A DNA stretch of 64,000 nucleotides from Escallonia rubra (taxonomy: Eukaryota > Streptophyta > Magnoliopsida > Escalloniales > Escalloniaceae): the NCBI GenBank assembly GCA_033065855.1, contig JAVXUO010001088.1, forward strand, positions 1 through 64,000, read 5' to 3'. The notes beneath the pieces were generated by a model that ran no database searches, was not told the origin of the DNA, and worked only from the letters and a program-made list of their open reading frames with translations. Below, piece by piece: positions 22,701-37,700 of the stretch. Every line of letters starts with the position of its first letter. Positions within the stretch are counted from its first letter, which is position 1. The position numbers and the translations under genes were made by a program.

Positions 22701-25700
22701 CGCCAGAAGAAAACGGGGTAACTAATACTTGAATATCATACTTGGATAATAACAAGGTAAAAAATCATTAAAACAGAAAAAAGTTACAAGAAAGAAACAT
22801 TCTTACAAGTCTATCTGTTCTCTTCATGCTTGTCTAGCATAAGCACTTCTATAGTTTCAAGACACAACTTGAGAATCTTAACTGGTTCATTCCTTCTACG
22901 GTGAAGTCTATGAAGCACCAGTGCGGCACTTAGGGTGAAGCACCGGCACCGGGTACACGTCGGATGCGGGTGCGCCTCGGGTGCGTAGTGGGTACGTGTC
23001 CAACATTTTTTTTTTTTTTTATTTCTTAAATACCGGGTGTGTATCGGCTCTGTGAAGGCAAATCTGTGATCACCGGCGACCACGGCAAGGAATCTGAGAG
23101 GAGAGACTGGAGAGAAGAAGTAGAAGCAGCAGAAGAAGAAGGAGAAGGGGACTTACCGGCGACCCAGTGCGGCGTGTGGCGTGTGGCGTGGGCCTGCTTC
23201 CAGAGAAGAGGGAGTCGATCTCTGTCGATGTTCTCTATGTTCTGACTTTTGACTTTTTGACAACAAGTTTTGTTATATTATTTAAGGACCCAATTGTTAA
23301 GTTATTACATAAACCAACCCCAGTACTTCAAAGAAATAAAAGTGATACCACATAAAAACTTTATTATGTTCAGCTATACAATTTTAATATTTATACATTA
23401 AACTTAACAAATTCTTACTAATTTGGTTGAAAGCTTTAAAATTTACAAAAGAACCCATTAAACCTAAAAACTCACTACTTTGACTGGAATATTAATATCT
23501 TTTTACATATATCAAACACATATATTATGATTATTAAGATTTAAATTGTTTAGAAATTCAATACTAAATACTAAATGTACATAATTATAAAATATGCCGT
23601 ATCCCCGCCGCACCCATATCCTAAAATTTTCAAAAATGTCGTATCCGCACCCGCCACACCCGCGTCCGTGCTTCATAGGATGAAGTGCAACTGATTAAGA
23701 AAATGACCATATTTTTTTTGCAAGATGGCTTTGGCTAGCTCACATATTAATGTGGTTTTACTAGGTAAACTGGCATGATGGTGGTCTTGGTTTAAATGAT
23801 TATTCAGGTGGCGGGATTTGATGGCAAGTTTGGCAAACAGTGCATCCAATCCATGCTACTTCTGAGTGTGCAATATATCTTGCTAGTGCTTGGAGGGGGC
23901 TTGCTGCCGTTTTTCTCCCTCCTTCTTGGGGGGAACCATATATCATATTTTCCTTTTAGCTCTTGTATGTTTTTGTGTGGCTCCCATTGCTGGCATGATT
24001 ACTGAATATTAGAGCAACCGTTCTACCCAGTTAGAAAAAAACTGGATTCTTTAAGACAAGAGATTAGTGTTTGGTCCGCAATAACTACCATTGCTGCCTC
24101 CACCAGACACCATAATGCCACTGCCAATATTTTCTTTTGTAATGAATTGAATAACTTTTACCATTCCTATCGTCTCTGAGTGCGACATCCAGCCGATGTT
24201 CCAGGGAGAGGATCAGTACTTCTGCTTCCCTCCATCCAAATATCGATCCACCCTGAGAATCAGATTCAACTAGAGGTCTTCCTAGGCATTGTGTGCCATA
24301 TCTCAAAAGTGCCCATAATTCAGCCAAAGCATTAGTTTTCATGACTCATCCCCATTGAACCATGAAGCCTCATATCCAGTTTCCATGGGGACCTGGGTCT
24401 CTCACGTCATTCCTCAAGCACCAGATGCAGCTGGTTACGTTTGAATGCACCATCCACATTCAATTTTACAGTGTCTTCAGGGTGGGACCAGGCTATTGAT
24501 CTATTCTCGAACCTTGACCGTGAGGTGGTTGGTAGCCACCATCATCTCGTCTGACCAAAGAATAATCACTGTAACTGATACCAAGGGCCTAAGGGTGAGG
24601 TCGAGGGGGGGAGGGGGGGAACTGATTCGCCATCTCCAACGCTATGAATGGTCTCAGTGAAGGTAAATTCCCAATCCACATTTGCACTCGCTTTGGCTTT
24701 CTTGATTAGATCCCAATCAAAGCAATCAACAAGGTCAAGGGACAAGAGGGTAGTATCTTGAGTGTCATCACTCAACTGTTACCAAATCTGCTTTGTCCAA
24801 GTGCAGCGCCTTAGGATGTGCGTAACCATCTGAGTCATAGTCAATGTTGCTAACCACCTTTTTCCAGTACATCACTCCACCCTTTACGTAGGCTCTGACC
24901 TTCTATATTGCTGTTATCTATCTACCAGAAACGTAGAAAATGACAAGGAATCAACCAGTATCCAAATCCCTTGAGCTTTTCCTAACCAGGTTACTTTTAA
25001 CGTGAAAAACATCAGATATCATAATTGGTGACACAGTGCACGAGGCTCCCGCCATTATCTAGAATTTAATGCACAATATATCTGAACATGTAAGTGTATA
25101 GGAAGAGCCAAAGAGTTTCAGGATGTTACAATGTAATATACTTGATATGATACCTCCAGCTGTCTAACATGGAACATTTAACATGCAAACCAAGCAAACA
25201 TTTAAACAGCGCAAGATCAAAGGCTTACATGGTAAAGTGTTGATAGCGCTGTTCTACAGTCTTCTTCTCCTGTACGGCCTTTCAGTCTCTTCCGATTGAA
25301 CCGCACGTATATATTCGTTAGATTGTCCAGAAATTTCAAGAGATAAGGAACCACCTGCAAAACAGAGTTGTAGATATATATATTCTCAATTCAAGTAGTA
25401 AATACGAAGTAGCCCATTCAACGAAGTATGTGTTGCACCGTTACATCTGCTTAACCTAATAAGTGCGGTGACAAGCATGCTTGGATACGTTCATGTCATT
25501 TGCAGATATCTGAGGACGTGATTTGTGCCATGTTGATGGGGTAAGACAAGGTATGGGTAGACCGAGATAACTTGGGGATAAGTAGTGAGGAAAGACTTGA
25601 TTGATAGGAATTTATCAGAGAAGATGTGCTTTAATACGGGGGAATGGAAGAGAAGAATTCATGTTGAAGACCCGATTAGTTTGGGACAAAGGCTTGGATG

Positions 25701-28700
25701 ATGATGATGACACGGAGTACTATACTCGATAAGCTATATCTCCTACAACATCAAAGCAAATGAGGTTTAAAAATTGTTATCAATTCATTAATGCATACAA
25801 TTATATTCGCCATGCACAAATAAAGTGCATAGTTGATTACTATCACCCTAATAACTCAAGACAAAACGGATTTTGTTGCGGCCGCCCATTTTAAAGCCAC
25901 TACTAACTATCTAAAGTTCCATTTTATTCAGCTACATCTAGATCTAGAGCCAACAACAGAGTATATACTTACCACCACTCTGCTTCATTACCTATGTGGG
26001 ACCACGTAACTATCAACGCTCTCTCCTTGGTGTCATATTTCTGAAACTTGCCATTTAGAGGAATGTTGAAAAGAACTTACAATTGTAAGCGACAACTAAC
26101 CGTATACAATCGATAAGCATCCATTTCTTGTCGAACAAAATGAACCAGACTTTGTGTTGCAGAGTTGATCCACTGGTCAAGGACACTAGATGACCCCAGA
26201 ACAGTTATGTGATCATAAGGAACAAATGGTGCAAGCCCCTCAACCTCGAGCCTTTTTGCATTCTGAACAAGGAACCTGTACGCATTGTACCATGGTAAAA
26301 ATACATCTTTGACCTGCATAGACATTCTGATATTAGAAAAAGAAACTCGAGATCAAACTTATACCTTATAAACTAGAGCTTAGAAGTATTTGAGACCAAT
26401 TAAACTCAAAAAGAACACTGTCACATGCAAAGCAGAAAATCTAAGTTTCACGAATAATGCTTACAACACCATACACTCCATCCCTTTTGAATCGTAAAGG
26501 CTCAGCACGCACAACTGGAGAATTTATAATGTACAATCGTAATGCATCCTGCACAAAATCGTTAAAAGGATAGTAGTCAAATCTTCAAAAAATGAATTAG
26601 GAAACACAAGGAAAGATTACAATTTAATATATAATAAACAAAAAGGAAGGATGATATTCACATAGCACCAACTGCTAAAACTATTAGTACACTTACAGCT
26701 CCATAAGCATCAATGACTTCCATAGGTGAAGGATAATTCTTCAATCTTTTACTCATCTTTTTCCCATCTTCAGCCAGGACAAGTCCATTGCAAATAAGAT
26801 TCCTAAATGCAGGTTTCTCAAATAATGCAGTAGACAGGACCATGAGCGTATAAAACCTGCAGATAAATGAAGGTAGGACGATAATTTTCGCTGCAGTGTT
26901 GAAACTTGAAAAAAGTCATGAAACTCCTTTTGTTCCGCAGTTCTCTTCAGTAGTTAAATAACATAAATTTAACAGATGTGCAGTAGGTATTACTAGAAGT
27001 AACTAATCAAGCATAATCAATGCAACATTGGCTTCATGGAGCAAAGATAATTGTAGTATACTTCAACCATATGATGACAGTGGAGCTTCAAAGGTGATAT
27101 TAGCGTATTCAATTTAAGCACGATTGGAACAGTTCACCCTATCTAAGGATCCAACTACATCCAAGAAGCAGCTCGATCACTGTACAGTCAATTTTCTAAA
27201 AAAAAGAGACAAACTGACCATCCACGAGTTTGATCCAATCCCTCAGCCACAAAATGCCCGGGAAAATTGCTCTCAAAGAGTGTACGGTTCTCAAATGGGT
27301 AATGGATATAAGCATAAGGCATGGACCCACTTTCAAACCAGCAATCAAATACCTGAAATTATAGATAAGCATATATATCATCAAGACCAAAGTAATAGAA
27401 GGTCGGATGGGGATACAACATTATAAAATGTTAGTTTGTCAATCTATATTTGTGAAAAATCCATGCTGGGATTGATAAGCACCCTAATGTACAGAGGAAG
27501 ATAAAATCAGCAAGGGACAGATGCCAAAATGTCCATAAAATATTCATTACCCTCTTTTAGAAAAGGGTCAAGCTATCATCAAATCTAGTGCATTCCTATT
27601 CACAACAGGCCAGCGCAAAACCACAAGGCTAAGTCTGCTTTGGCTTGTAACCGAACTGAGGGAATATAAGATTAAGCACAGACCAAAAGGTGTTCACATT
27701 GACGTAACCTGTTTTCAGGGCAATTCTAGCACTCAGTTGTGCAAGTCCTAGACAAGGTAAAGAGCGAGAAGCTCTAAAGTGACAGCTCGGGAGGAGAAAA
27801 CTGTGTATTAATACATGCTTGAGTTACCATTTCCTAGGAATGTCAAATATCCGTCCACTGCTAACCCTCAAAGCAATAGTATAACTTAGCAAAAAGCTCA
27901 ATTACAAGATAGTGAAGCCAACACATTTAAATGCATTTTCATATCCAAGTAAATTTAGATGCATATACAAAATGTGGAAGCAGAAGGACCATAATGCAGA
28001 GACCCCAGAGTTTGGTCTTACATCATCAACGCGTCTCAGGACGCCGAATTCAGGACCCCGCCTGGATGGGATGGTAATATGATCAATCTTGTGACGGTGT
28101 AAATCGGTCACCTGGAAGGAGGGAGGAGGGGGGAGGGGGGGAGAAGTCAATAAGACTCCATTGTCATTATCAAGGAATTCAATCATGAACAGTACACAAT
28201 AGTAAGGAAGATTGTCTAACTTAGGTAAACACAGCTAATCGTTGGAATAAACTACACGCACGGAGGCAACAGAACAAAGCAAATCCAAGAGTAAAAGAGG
28301 CTAAAAGCTTAAAATTAACTTTTGAGTCTTAAGGATTTTATACAAGTAGCAGTGACGGAAACAGAATTCTACATGTGCAGGACAAGGCTTGACGAATGGA
28401 GTTCTTACATCCCCTTTCTACAAAAATAAACTAAAGCCAATCTGCGTACATGTGCATTTCACTTGCTAATGTATTTATAAAGGGCAACCCACGTGACGTT
28501 ATTTTGGTTGGATAATTTCGCAGGCTCTATTGAGTACAGTATTGAATATACACCTACTTCGCCAAAATTTTGAAAGGTCTTGACAATATTTTGTAAAAAA
28601 CTTCATAATTCCCCAACAATTTAGGAGGTCATGGAAGATTCCAATGTTGATTCGAAGCAACACAAGAATCTCAAGAGCTCACTCAACTTAACTGAAAAGT

Positions 28701-31700
28701 TAAGGAAGAAATTTTAAACAACGATTCGGTAGGAAATGATTGTAAATAGATCTGTCAAATAAAAGTAAATGTAAAAAAAAGATTAGTCGTCTTCCTCCCT
28801 CTCTTGTCGCTCCCATCTTTCCCATCTCTCATTGTTTTTGCAACTATGGCTCATCGATATTTGAAGCTGTCATCCCTTGTCCGGATAGAAGACCCTCAAA
28901 ATTTGGGGGTGGTGATGTTTAAACAAAATGGATGGTCTGTCTACTCAAAGATGCCAATGCCTTTGGATTACATTAAATATATTGTTACTTTGCTAGGTTT
29001 GAGAAGCCTTCTTGTGATTATTGGGTACACTGAGAGGTGGTGCATGGCACCAAGAGGGGTAAGCGGCTTCGGACTAGTAGACTTGGTCTACAGTCTTAAT
29101 TCTCCATTAAGGTGCATTGCAGATATTCCAACGAGCAGGGATCATTTGATATAATCCAAAAACTCTTGCAAGTTTGGCATGCATCTATAAAGCAGAAAAA
29201 CAACACACCTTAGCGCCAGAAAGCTTTTCAAGTTTGTCAATGGAATCCATAACCACAATCTCCTCACCATCCTCACTAATCCACAAAGGAAGAGGAGTAC
29301 CCCAAAATCTACTTCGGCTAACTGCCCAATCTCTAGCATTTTCTAACCAATTATGAAATCGCTTTTCCTGCACATGGCATCATTAATATAATAAACACAA
29401 AGATAAAGGTTAACAATGCTAAAAAAAGGAAGATAAAATCAACATTGATACTAAGTTGTGCATCTCCATATCAAATGCGTATATAATATGTATGTAACAC
29501 CCCAGATTTTAATTTGTTGGGCTACTAGTATAAATACTAGTCCTTTTAGTGATGAAATTAGTATTGTGGTATTATTTAGCGGCTAATGTGATTAGATTAG
29601 GTAAAAGAGATTTTTGGTTTGGACTAGGACTTAAGTTTTATGGTAATTATATTAGCAATGAGGACTTTGGGTTAAATTATAATTGTACTAACAATTAGGA
29701 CTTCAAGTCATATTATAATTACATCAACAAACTATATAAGAATGAGGAAGATGTAAGTCTCCATATGTTTTTATTTTTTTTTATTTTTTTATTTTAGAGA
29801 AAGTGGAGAAGAAAAGGCCTACTTTATCTTTTTCTGGGTTTTCAAGCATAATGTTACAATTGATCTAGGATGAGCCGGATATTTTTGACACTTTTTTGCT
29901 ACCTTAAGGTACGGGTTTTTATGCAATCTTTTTCATTTTAGACGTTGAAAATATGTGTCATCATTTGATGCCAAATACATATTTGCTATTGAACCTATTG
30001 TTGATCATCACGTTTATCTTTAGCTTTATTTATGAAAAGTTGGCACTGTCTTGTACTTTGCGTTAAAGACGGTTATATTACAATTCTTGAAATCGTTGTT
30101 TGAATCTTATTGGTTCATTTGTCAAAAAGCTGCATGTAGTGTTTACAGTTTTTTTTCCCAACGCGCCAGTTATGTGCCTCGCTCCTTGTACCATCTCAGT
30201 TTTCCTGTTGAAACTCACGGCCAACAAGGCCATCCTTTGCTACTTCCAACTCTCTAAAGCCCACATTTCACGTTTCTAGCGGTCTGTACATTGTTGTATA
30301 AAATTTTCATGATTTTCCATCATTGTACTCCACCCACTTTTGGGCATTACTGTGTAATTCTTTTGTTTGAGTTGCCACGTGTCGAATTCCCGATGGCTCC
30401 TATCTTGCACAATCTTGTTTTGTTCTCTCGATTTTTGTGCCTTAAATTTCCACCCGTTATTTTTCTTGACGATATCTCACTCGTGCGATCTCCGTTGAGT
30501 TAATTTCGTTTCTCTGGATTCGTATATTCGTCCTCTTTATTTTGAGTCTACAATAACTATTTTTAGACTTTATGAATATTTTGATATGAGTTAACTACTT
30601 GGTTGACCACTGTACTATTAAGCAAATTCAACTTTGATCACTTGACATCGATTTGTATCAAAGTGACCACTAAATTTTCAAATTTATTTCAATCAGGTCA
30701 CTCTGTTAACTTCAGTCAATCCAAGTCCGTTAATTCAGAGATAAAATTGCCATTTCCCTATTCCCCTTCTTCCTTCTTCTTTCTTCTTCTCCCCAGATTT
30801 CCCTTCTTATTTTTCTTCTTTCTTCTTTCTTCTTATCCCAAGTCCAACACCACCAACATGACGCCACCACCACCCACCACCACGGCCCCACCACCTTCGA
30901 TTTGGAAAAATGGAGAAATTGGAATGAGTCTACTGGAACATTTTCTTTCTCCTTCACATGCAAACTGCATTTGTCGTCCTCACATTTGCTTTGTACGAAT
31001 ACCTTCATTTCAGGAAAAGCTTCGCATGCTCTCATATACTAGTCCCTATGAATGGATATAAATTCACAACGTTTGCTCGGAAGATAGGAAACTTAAAACC
31101 TGGATGATGGTGACTTCTGGAAAAATGCTTAAAAACTTCTAAAACATGTAATATTTAAACAGGCAAATAATGCTTTGGAAAAATGGGAAAAGAAAAAAGA
31201 ACGAGAAATTAAAGTTCGGGTTCAATAGTGCCAGTTCCAATGTACCCTAAAACGAATATTCGGTTTTCAAACCTCCATGTCGTGTCCTTACTCATCACCT
31301 TTTTTATGTCCTCATTCAACACCACCAACCATCACCACGACCTCACCACCAACCACCACCATGGAGTTCGTGTGTGTATGTGTTTGACAATGTTTGTGTA
31401 TGTGAGTCAAAAAGAAGAAGGAAGAAGAAAGAAGGAGAATAGAGAAAGGACGGTTTTAGCCCTAAATTAATAGACTTGGATTGACAGACGTTAACGAACT
31501 GATGCGATTGAAACGAATTTAAAAAATTAGTGGTCATTCTCACACAAATCAATGTCCAGTGACCAAAGTTAAATTTGCCTAATAATATAGTGGTCAACCG
31601 AGTAGTTAACTATTTTGATAGATCTACCAAATTACTAAAATTTGGGTGATATTTGTATTCAAAAGTCACTTTTGAGAATCATGACTTATATGTGACATGC

Positions 31701-34700
31701 AGTCAGTGATATTTGACATGGAATAACCATGATTTGTGATGCTTAATAATAAGCAAGTGTGAATGTAACATTTAGTAGATTTGATAATTATATTTGATAC
31801 TTGACTTATTGGTTATTTAACCCCCTTTCTGGAGATTTATAGCATCATTCAAGTAAATACAGATTGAGATCATAGAAACCCTCGAGGGTGATGAGAGAGA
31901 GGGGGGGGGGGGGGGGGGACGACCCATTCCTATGGCTATGGCCATTCCTGTAATACTTCTGGCTCTGTCACCTTTGTCATGAATTTGATTGATTGCGTTA
32001 TCTAAATTCCTATCTTTTGACTCTATTTGGTAACTCAAATATGTATCCTTTTTTTGGCCCTTTGTGCGTAAAATCTCTTACTATGCAATTTATGCTCACC
32101 CTTTTGCTTTTTGATTCCTTCCCCTTCTAACTCAAGAGTGGCACGAAGGGACAGATGTTAGTAGAGCTGTGAATTCGCTTTGATGTTCGCAATTGGGAAT
32201 ATTTTCTTTAGACAAACCATTAGTTAGTTTATTTTTATTTACTTTAAATTCAAATAGTTAGTCTCTTGGATTGTAATTAAGTTTTGGATTATTTTGGAGT
32301 CCTAAGTATGTGAGATTTGGATGATTATGTTTACGGTATTTTAGATGATCTGCTCTACCATTATAAAGGTTATGTTAAAGACGTGATTAGGTTTTGTTTT
32401 GAGGACGCATACAGACCCTCGGATTCGGGCATTATAGTATGTGTATGTGTATGTGTATGCGAGCGTGTGTAAAAATTTGAGCATCCTTAGATAATCGATA
32501 CTGATTTATTATAACCTTCACGAAATCAGGAACCCAATATGTTTGTTTGTTGTTTTCTAGCAATTGATCTTTCAACTTTTCCACCGCAACAAACCTGCGT
32601 AAAAATAGAGCAACACCTCAATAAGAATAACATGTTACTAAACCAAGAAAATGCACCTCCCATTAAAAGCCAAACTAATTTCAAAATAAATATACATGCG
32701 TTAAAATCTGGTAGAGAAATGCATAAACGCAGAATAACAAACATTAGTACTTGTACATATCTAAGATCGCACAATAACAAGACAATAAAGCAACATTGCG
32801 CCTTCCATCCAAAAACGTCGAATCCTGGCCAAAGTTTTATGAGAATCATTCAAACTAATTAAACAATCAATAATCTCAACTTGACTTGTCAAATACTTGT
32901 CATCATTTTGAATTGTCAAAAAGGACATCCTTTTGGGATGTCAGCAACATGATATTGAACAATCTTCTAGGGCTGGAGAGAGTACTAGTTTTCTTGTTCA
33001 AGAGAGCTTTAGAGTTTAGCTTCATGGTCAACTCGATCAAGTAAGTTAAGAATGCTATACAATTTGCTTAAGTTTGGAGTTCATTGGGCAGTGTTAGAAT
33101 TAGCTTCTTCCTTTGTTTGGAGCTTCTCTGATGATGCTAGGATTAGTTGAAGACTTGCTTCTCAGTTGGGGCTAGTTCAGGAGGAAACAATTGAAGGCAT
33201 CTGGGCTAGTGAGCTATTATACCTTTGTAAGAGCATTTGCCATATAAGAAAAAGTAGGCCCTCAACATCACAGAACTACAAAGTAACATATGGCTAGATA
33301 GCTAGATTTAATTAACATTCTCTGTAAAAAAATGATGTCTAATTCAGCCTAATATAGAGCATTTACTCACCACCATTGCACAATATTGCTTAATACAAGA
33401 AATGGAAACTGATAAAGAACACAATGACACCAAATTTCGAAGTTCTGTGGGCAGCAGAAGCCCTAATATATTCGTTCGCATGGTTTGAATTGCAACGACA
33501 ACAGAGAATCATGGTGTGCAATGATCTAACACCAAGAAAGATAACCACTTGCAGTCCATCAAATGCAGTACGATAATTTGGTTGAAAACTCTAACGAGAT
33601 AGATTTTATAATCAAGATGCACTTGGCACTAAAAGCCAAATCATTAAAGCCAATTGACCAACCATTCAGCAAAACCAAAACAAAATCACCACACATCGTC
33701 TTCAGTTGCCCTCTTCAACAACACCAAGGGCACCCATTCTCCAAACTAATGTAGTAGTCCAACCATCATCAATCATTGACTCCACATTTGTTCTTTATAT
33801 ACTCCTTAATACTTGAGGTCTCTAACTATTAGAAAATTACATGCCCTTCAGTCTTTGTAAACCGTCTGTACTCGAAAGTCAAGAGACTAAATGAAGTTAT
33901 AACTCGGCAATCTATCTTACTACTACAAGTCTAGAAGATAAAAACAAGATAACAACTTTTTTCAGGTTAAACTTCAGTTCAGCTCCTCAAAACCAGCATG
34001 AATCAGGGTTAAACCAGACCAAACTGCACCTGCAGTTGGCATTTAGTAATGCACAAGAGTCAAAAAGATCGCTAAGAATTGCATACCAGCTCGGAACTGC
34101 TCTGTAGATGAGAGGAGTATCAGATCTCCAACAAAATGGATAGGAATGAGTAGAGCTTCCAGACTTGACGAGCCTTGATTTCTCCTGCACAAAATAAAAA
34201 AAGCTTATCAACTGTAAAGGTAAAGCTTGTTATCAGATATACAATATAGACTGATTTTCAATTAATCAGATGCCCTTGAAACTAATTGTAGATTAAAATT
34301 CCCAAGTGGACATATATAAACATTCCTGAACATAATTACTCATTATGAGTTCGCACTAATTTTGGTCACGTGCATATCACATGCATATGCTTGTAAAAGT
34401 AACTGTAAAATCATATAAGCTCAACTAAACCATTAAGAACTTAAATACTGAAAGTAGTCTTGCCTTCACTGCTTGAATAATATCCTTGTCCGCATCCTTG
34501 ACATAGCGCCCACTGAAGTCAGTAATTCTCTCAGTAAAGCAGCCATCGTCGTCAACTGCGACGACTAGGTTCTCTCCCTGTAGAAGCCAATATAACAAAT
34601 AATGGTTCCACAACCATGGGTAAAAGCCACAGAAACACATGGAAGAGTGCAATTAATTTAATTAGACAATGATCTCTTCAGCAAAAATGCTTCAAAAAGA

Positions 34701-37700
34701 TAGTAACTTTTGCATACCTTATTAATTATTTGATATTGCAGACAGACACGATAATCATCTTCACCGAAGGCAGGAGCGCAATGAACAATTCCAGTTCCGC
34801 TATCAGCTGTTACATAATCATCTGAAACAACTCTAAAAGCGACATCCGAGAAATCCATGAAGTACTCGAACAATGGTACATACCTGCAAAAGAAAAATAT
34901 AAATTAACCTTGACACTCAAGTTATAAGCAATAAAGACTTCAAAATTCATGACACTACTACTCTATATTATCATGTTTCGAACTAAATAATCGTTGATCT
35001 TAAAAATTCAAGAAACAATCAAAACTTGTTTTTGCTACTAGAGACTTCGAAATATTCGTTGATTTTGACAGAAGTTATAAACAATACTTGTTTTGGACAC
35101 CAACAACATGCTTGAACCATATTAAAAACTAGAGTGCAAAAATACACAAAATGATCATTGTATTTGAACCCAAGTGTCAATTTGATCATTGGACTCACAA
35201 TTGTTTCAAAATGGTCACTGAGCTCGTTAATTGGGCCATCCATTAATTCCAAGCACGTTAAGCCCTCATGTGCGAGGAACATGAAACTTAACTGAAGAGC
35301 AAACTTGTCATCTAATTGCTTTTTTAGAGATATTCAATTTTTATCTTTTTCCTTTTTCTTCTCTGGCAGCAGTACCGTTCCCGAACACCACCTCCACCCC
35401 TACACCCACCTTAGTTGGTACTGCCACCATTTCACAGCCCTTGATACCACCCAGATTCTAGCCACCCATCACCATGACGACGCCATCATCATCCATCCGA
35501 CACCACCCAAGCCCTTGCCACCAGTTGCTACCACCACGCCATCATCATCCAATCGCAACTGAGCCACCACCCATCCAAGCTTTCGTCTACCCATGAACAC
35601 CATCGACACATCATCTTCCAAACACAAACACACTACCATACCCAGCACCACATATCCGTCACCCAAATTCTGACACGACACACAGACACAACTTGTTTTG
35701 GCTATAGCTTTCCCTTCGATCTAACTTTGAAGTCTTGAGCTTCACGAGTGTGTGGGTAATATTCATGAAATCCCCACTTTGATTGCACCATAATTGGAAT
35801 ACTACATTTTACTGCGTCGTGGGTATATCTCCCAAGATAATGTGAATAAAGCTGTGAAGGGAGGGGTTGGGTGGGGACGGTGGCTTGAATTAGAAGGGAC
35901 GAAGATGTTGGCGTGCGGTGGAGATGGGTAGCTAGGATTTCGCTGGAGCAGCTTTTACAATGAATTGGGTTGTCATTGTGGCAGTCGAGGTGGCAAAGGT
36001 GGGTATGCGGGGGGTGATTATGTTGAGGAGTGGTGGGCCAGGTAAGCTATGTAAAGGAAGAAGATGATAAATTTTGGATTTGTTTACCCATTTCCCCTTC
36101 AGTTAAAGCCTCATCTGCGAAGCCCGTGACAGCTTCTTAACAGACATGATGTTAAAAAAAAAAAAAGTGAGAAAACACTTGGGGTGAAGTACAATGGTCA
36201 TCCGTACCTTTCACTATAATTCCTAAGATGATATTGCGACCACATCCATTAGATGGCTTGAGCACGCTTATATATGAGAGCCTTTAGATTAGAATGACTT
36301 CGCTCACTCAACTTTTAATGGTTTTGGTGATAAGCTGCACTACAGTTCACCAAACCATTTTACACATTATGCACGTGCAAATAATCAAAAAGACAGTTAT
36401 CTCTACTCCGAGAACCCAAAGAGATATAAACATATAAATGCATATATAAATAAAGATACGTACATTATATATACATTGCTATATACGAGGGATGATCACG
36501 CCTAGCGCCGTGAAAACCCCAATTTTTTCAACTGTGATCTGGTTGTCCACGTCCCAAGGTGAACGGTCCAAACTTAATTTTTCCTTAAATCTCACCTAGT
36601 GCTACTCTTTTAGGCGGTTCGTATTTTTTTTACCAAAATAGCCTTCACCCTCAAATTGTTCCTCTATACTAATCGCTCAAAAGAGGAGCAGTTAGTAGAG
36701 AGGCAACATCTCCGATATTAACCCTCCAACAATGTCAACTATCCACCCATAGCCACCACTCAAAACCCTTCCACTACCATAACAACACCATCGTGGCCAC
36801 ACCAATGACCACCCACCACCATCATTCATGTAGCCAACCTTCACAGCAACCACGGTCAACCACCACCATTCACAACAAACCACCACAACCACTACCGCCT
36901 ATGACCACGACCACCACTGCCACAACATCCACCATCATCACTAAAATATCCGCCTACTACCACCACTCCCCACCACCATCGACCACCCCACCCGCCGCCG
37001 ATATACGTTATATGTCTATCGTTCAACCAGCATGACCATCACAATGGCTGTGTGACTCCCCACTCCTCACCTTACCACAGCTACATACACCACGACAGCC
37101 ACAACCACCTTCACTACCCGCCACAACCGCTACCATCATCACCAGATGCCTAAAGCCACTGTCAATTTCACCACATTTTCACCGATTGTAAAACCCAATT
37201 ACATACATTTCTATCAAAGATCTGTTGGTGATATGTTATTAAAAATTGGTTCATCTTGGAAATGGGTTGGGCATGATTCGATGGCTTAATGCGATGATGG
37301 AGAAAAGAAGGAAAAGGGAAGGGCGGGGAAGTGGGAAGACAGACTCATAGAGAGACGGGAACGGGGGAATGGGGAAGAGAACAGTGAAAGGGCTTTTTTG
37401 GAATATTTAGCAAAAATTGGCGATGAGGCAAAAAAAATAAGAAAAAAAGAGGCATCTCAGTCGTCCATTACACAACGTGGAGGCTGAGATGCGCTAAAAA
37501 AATAGTGATTTTCCAGCCCTGGATGTTGATCAAACCCCTATATATACACATACACACACACGTACGTACATATATATACACACATATACACGGGCTTAAC
37601 ATTGATAACAATCCGCTCTTTGTCCAGTCAATTTAATCTGCTGGGAGGGGCGGAATATTTAGAGGTCTGAAGATTCAGCTTCACGATAACAACAATAAAT

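Noticed and set aside
28804-29154. 116-codon plus-strand frame in intron 9
   Set aside because: No family match and no splice or promoter context; it could be a captured fragment but nothing supports it.
30603-31061. 152-codon frame as a host gene
   Set aside because: It runs through the TIR arm and low-complexity tract of a Mutator-like element.
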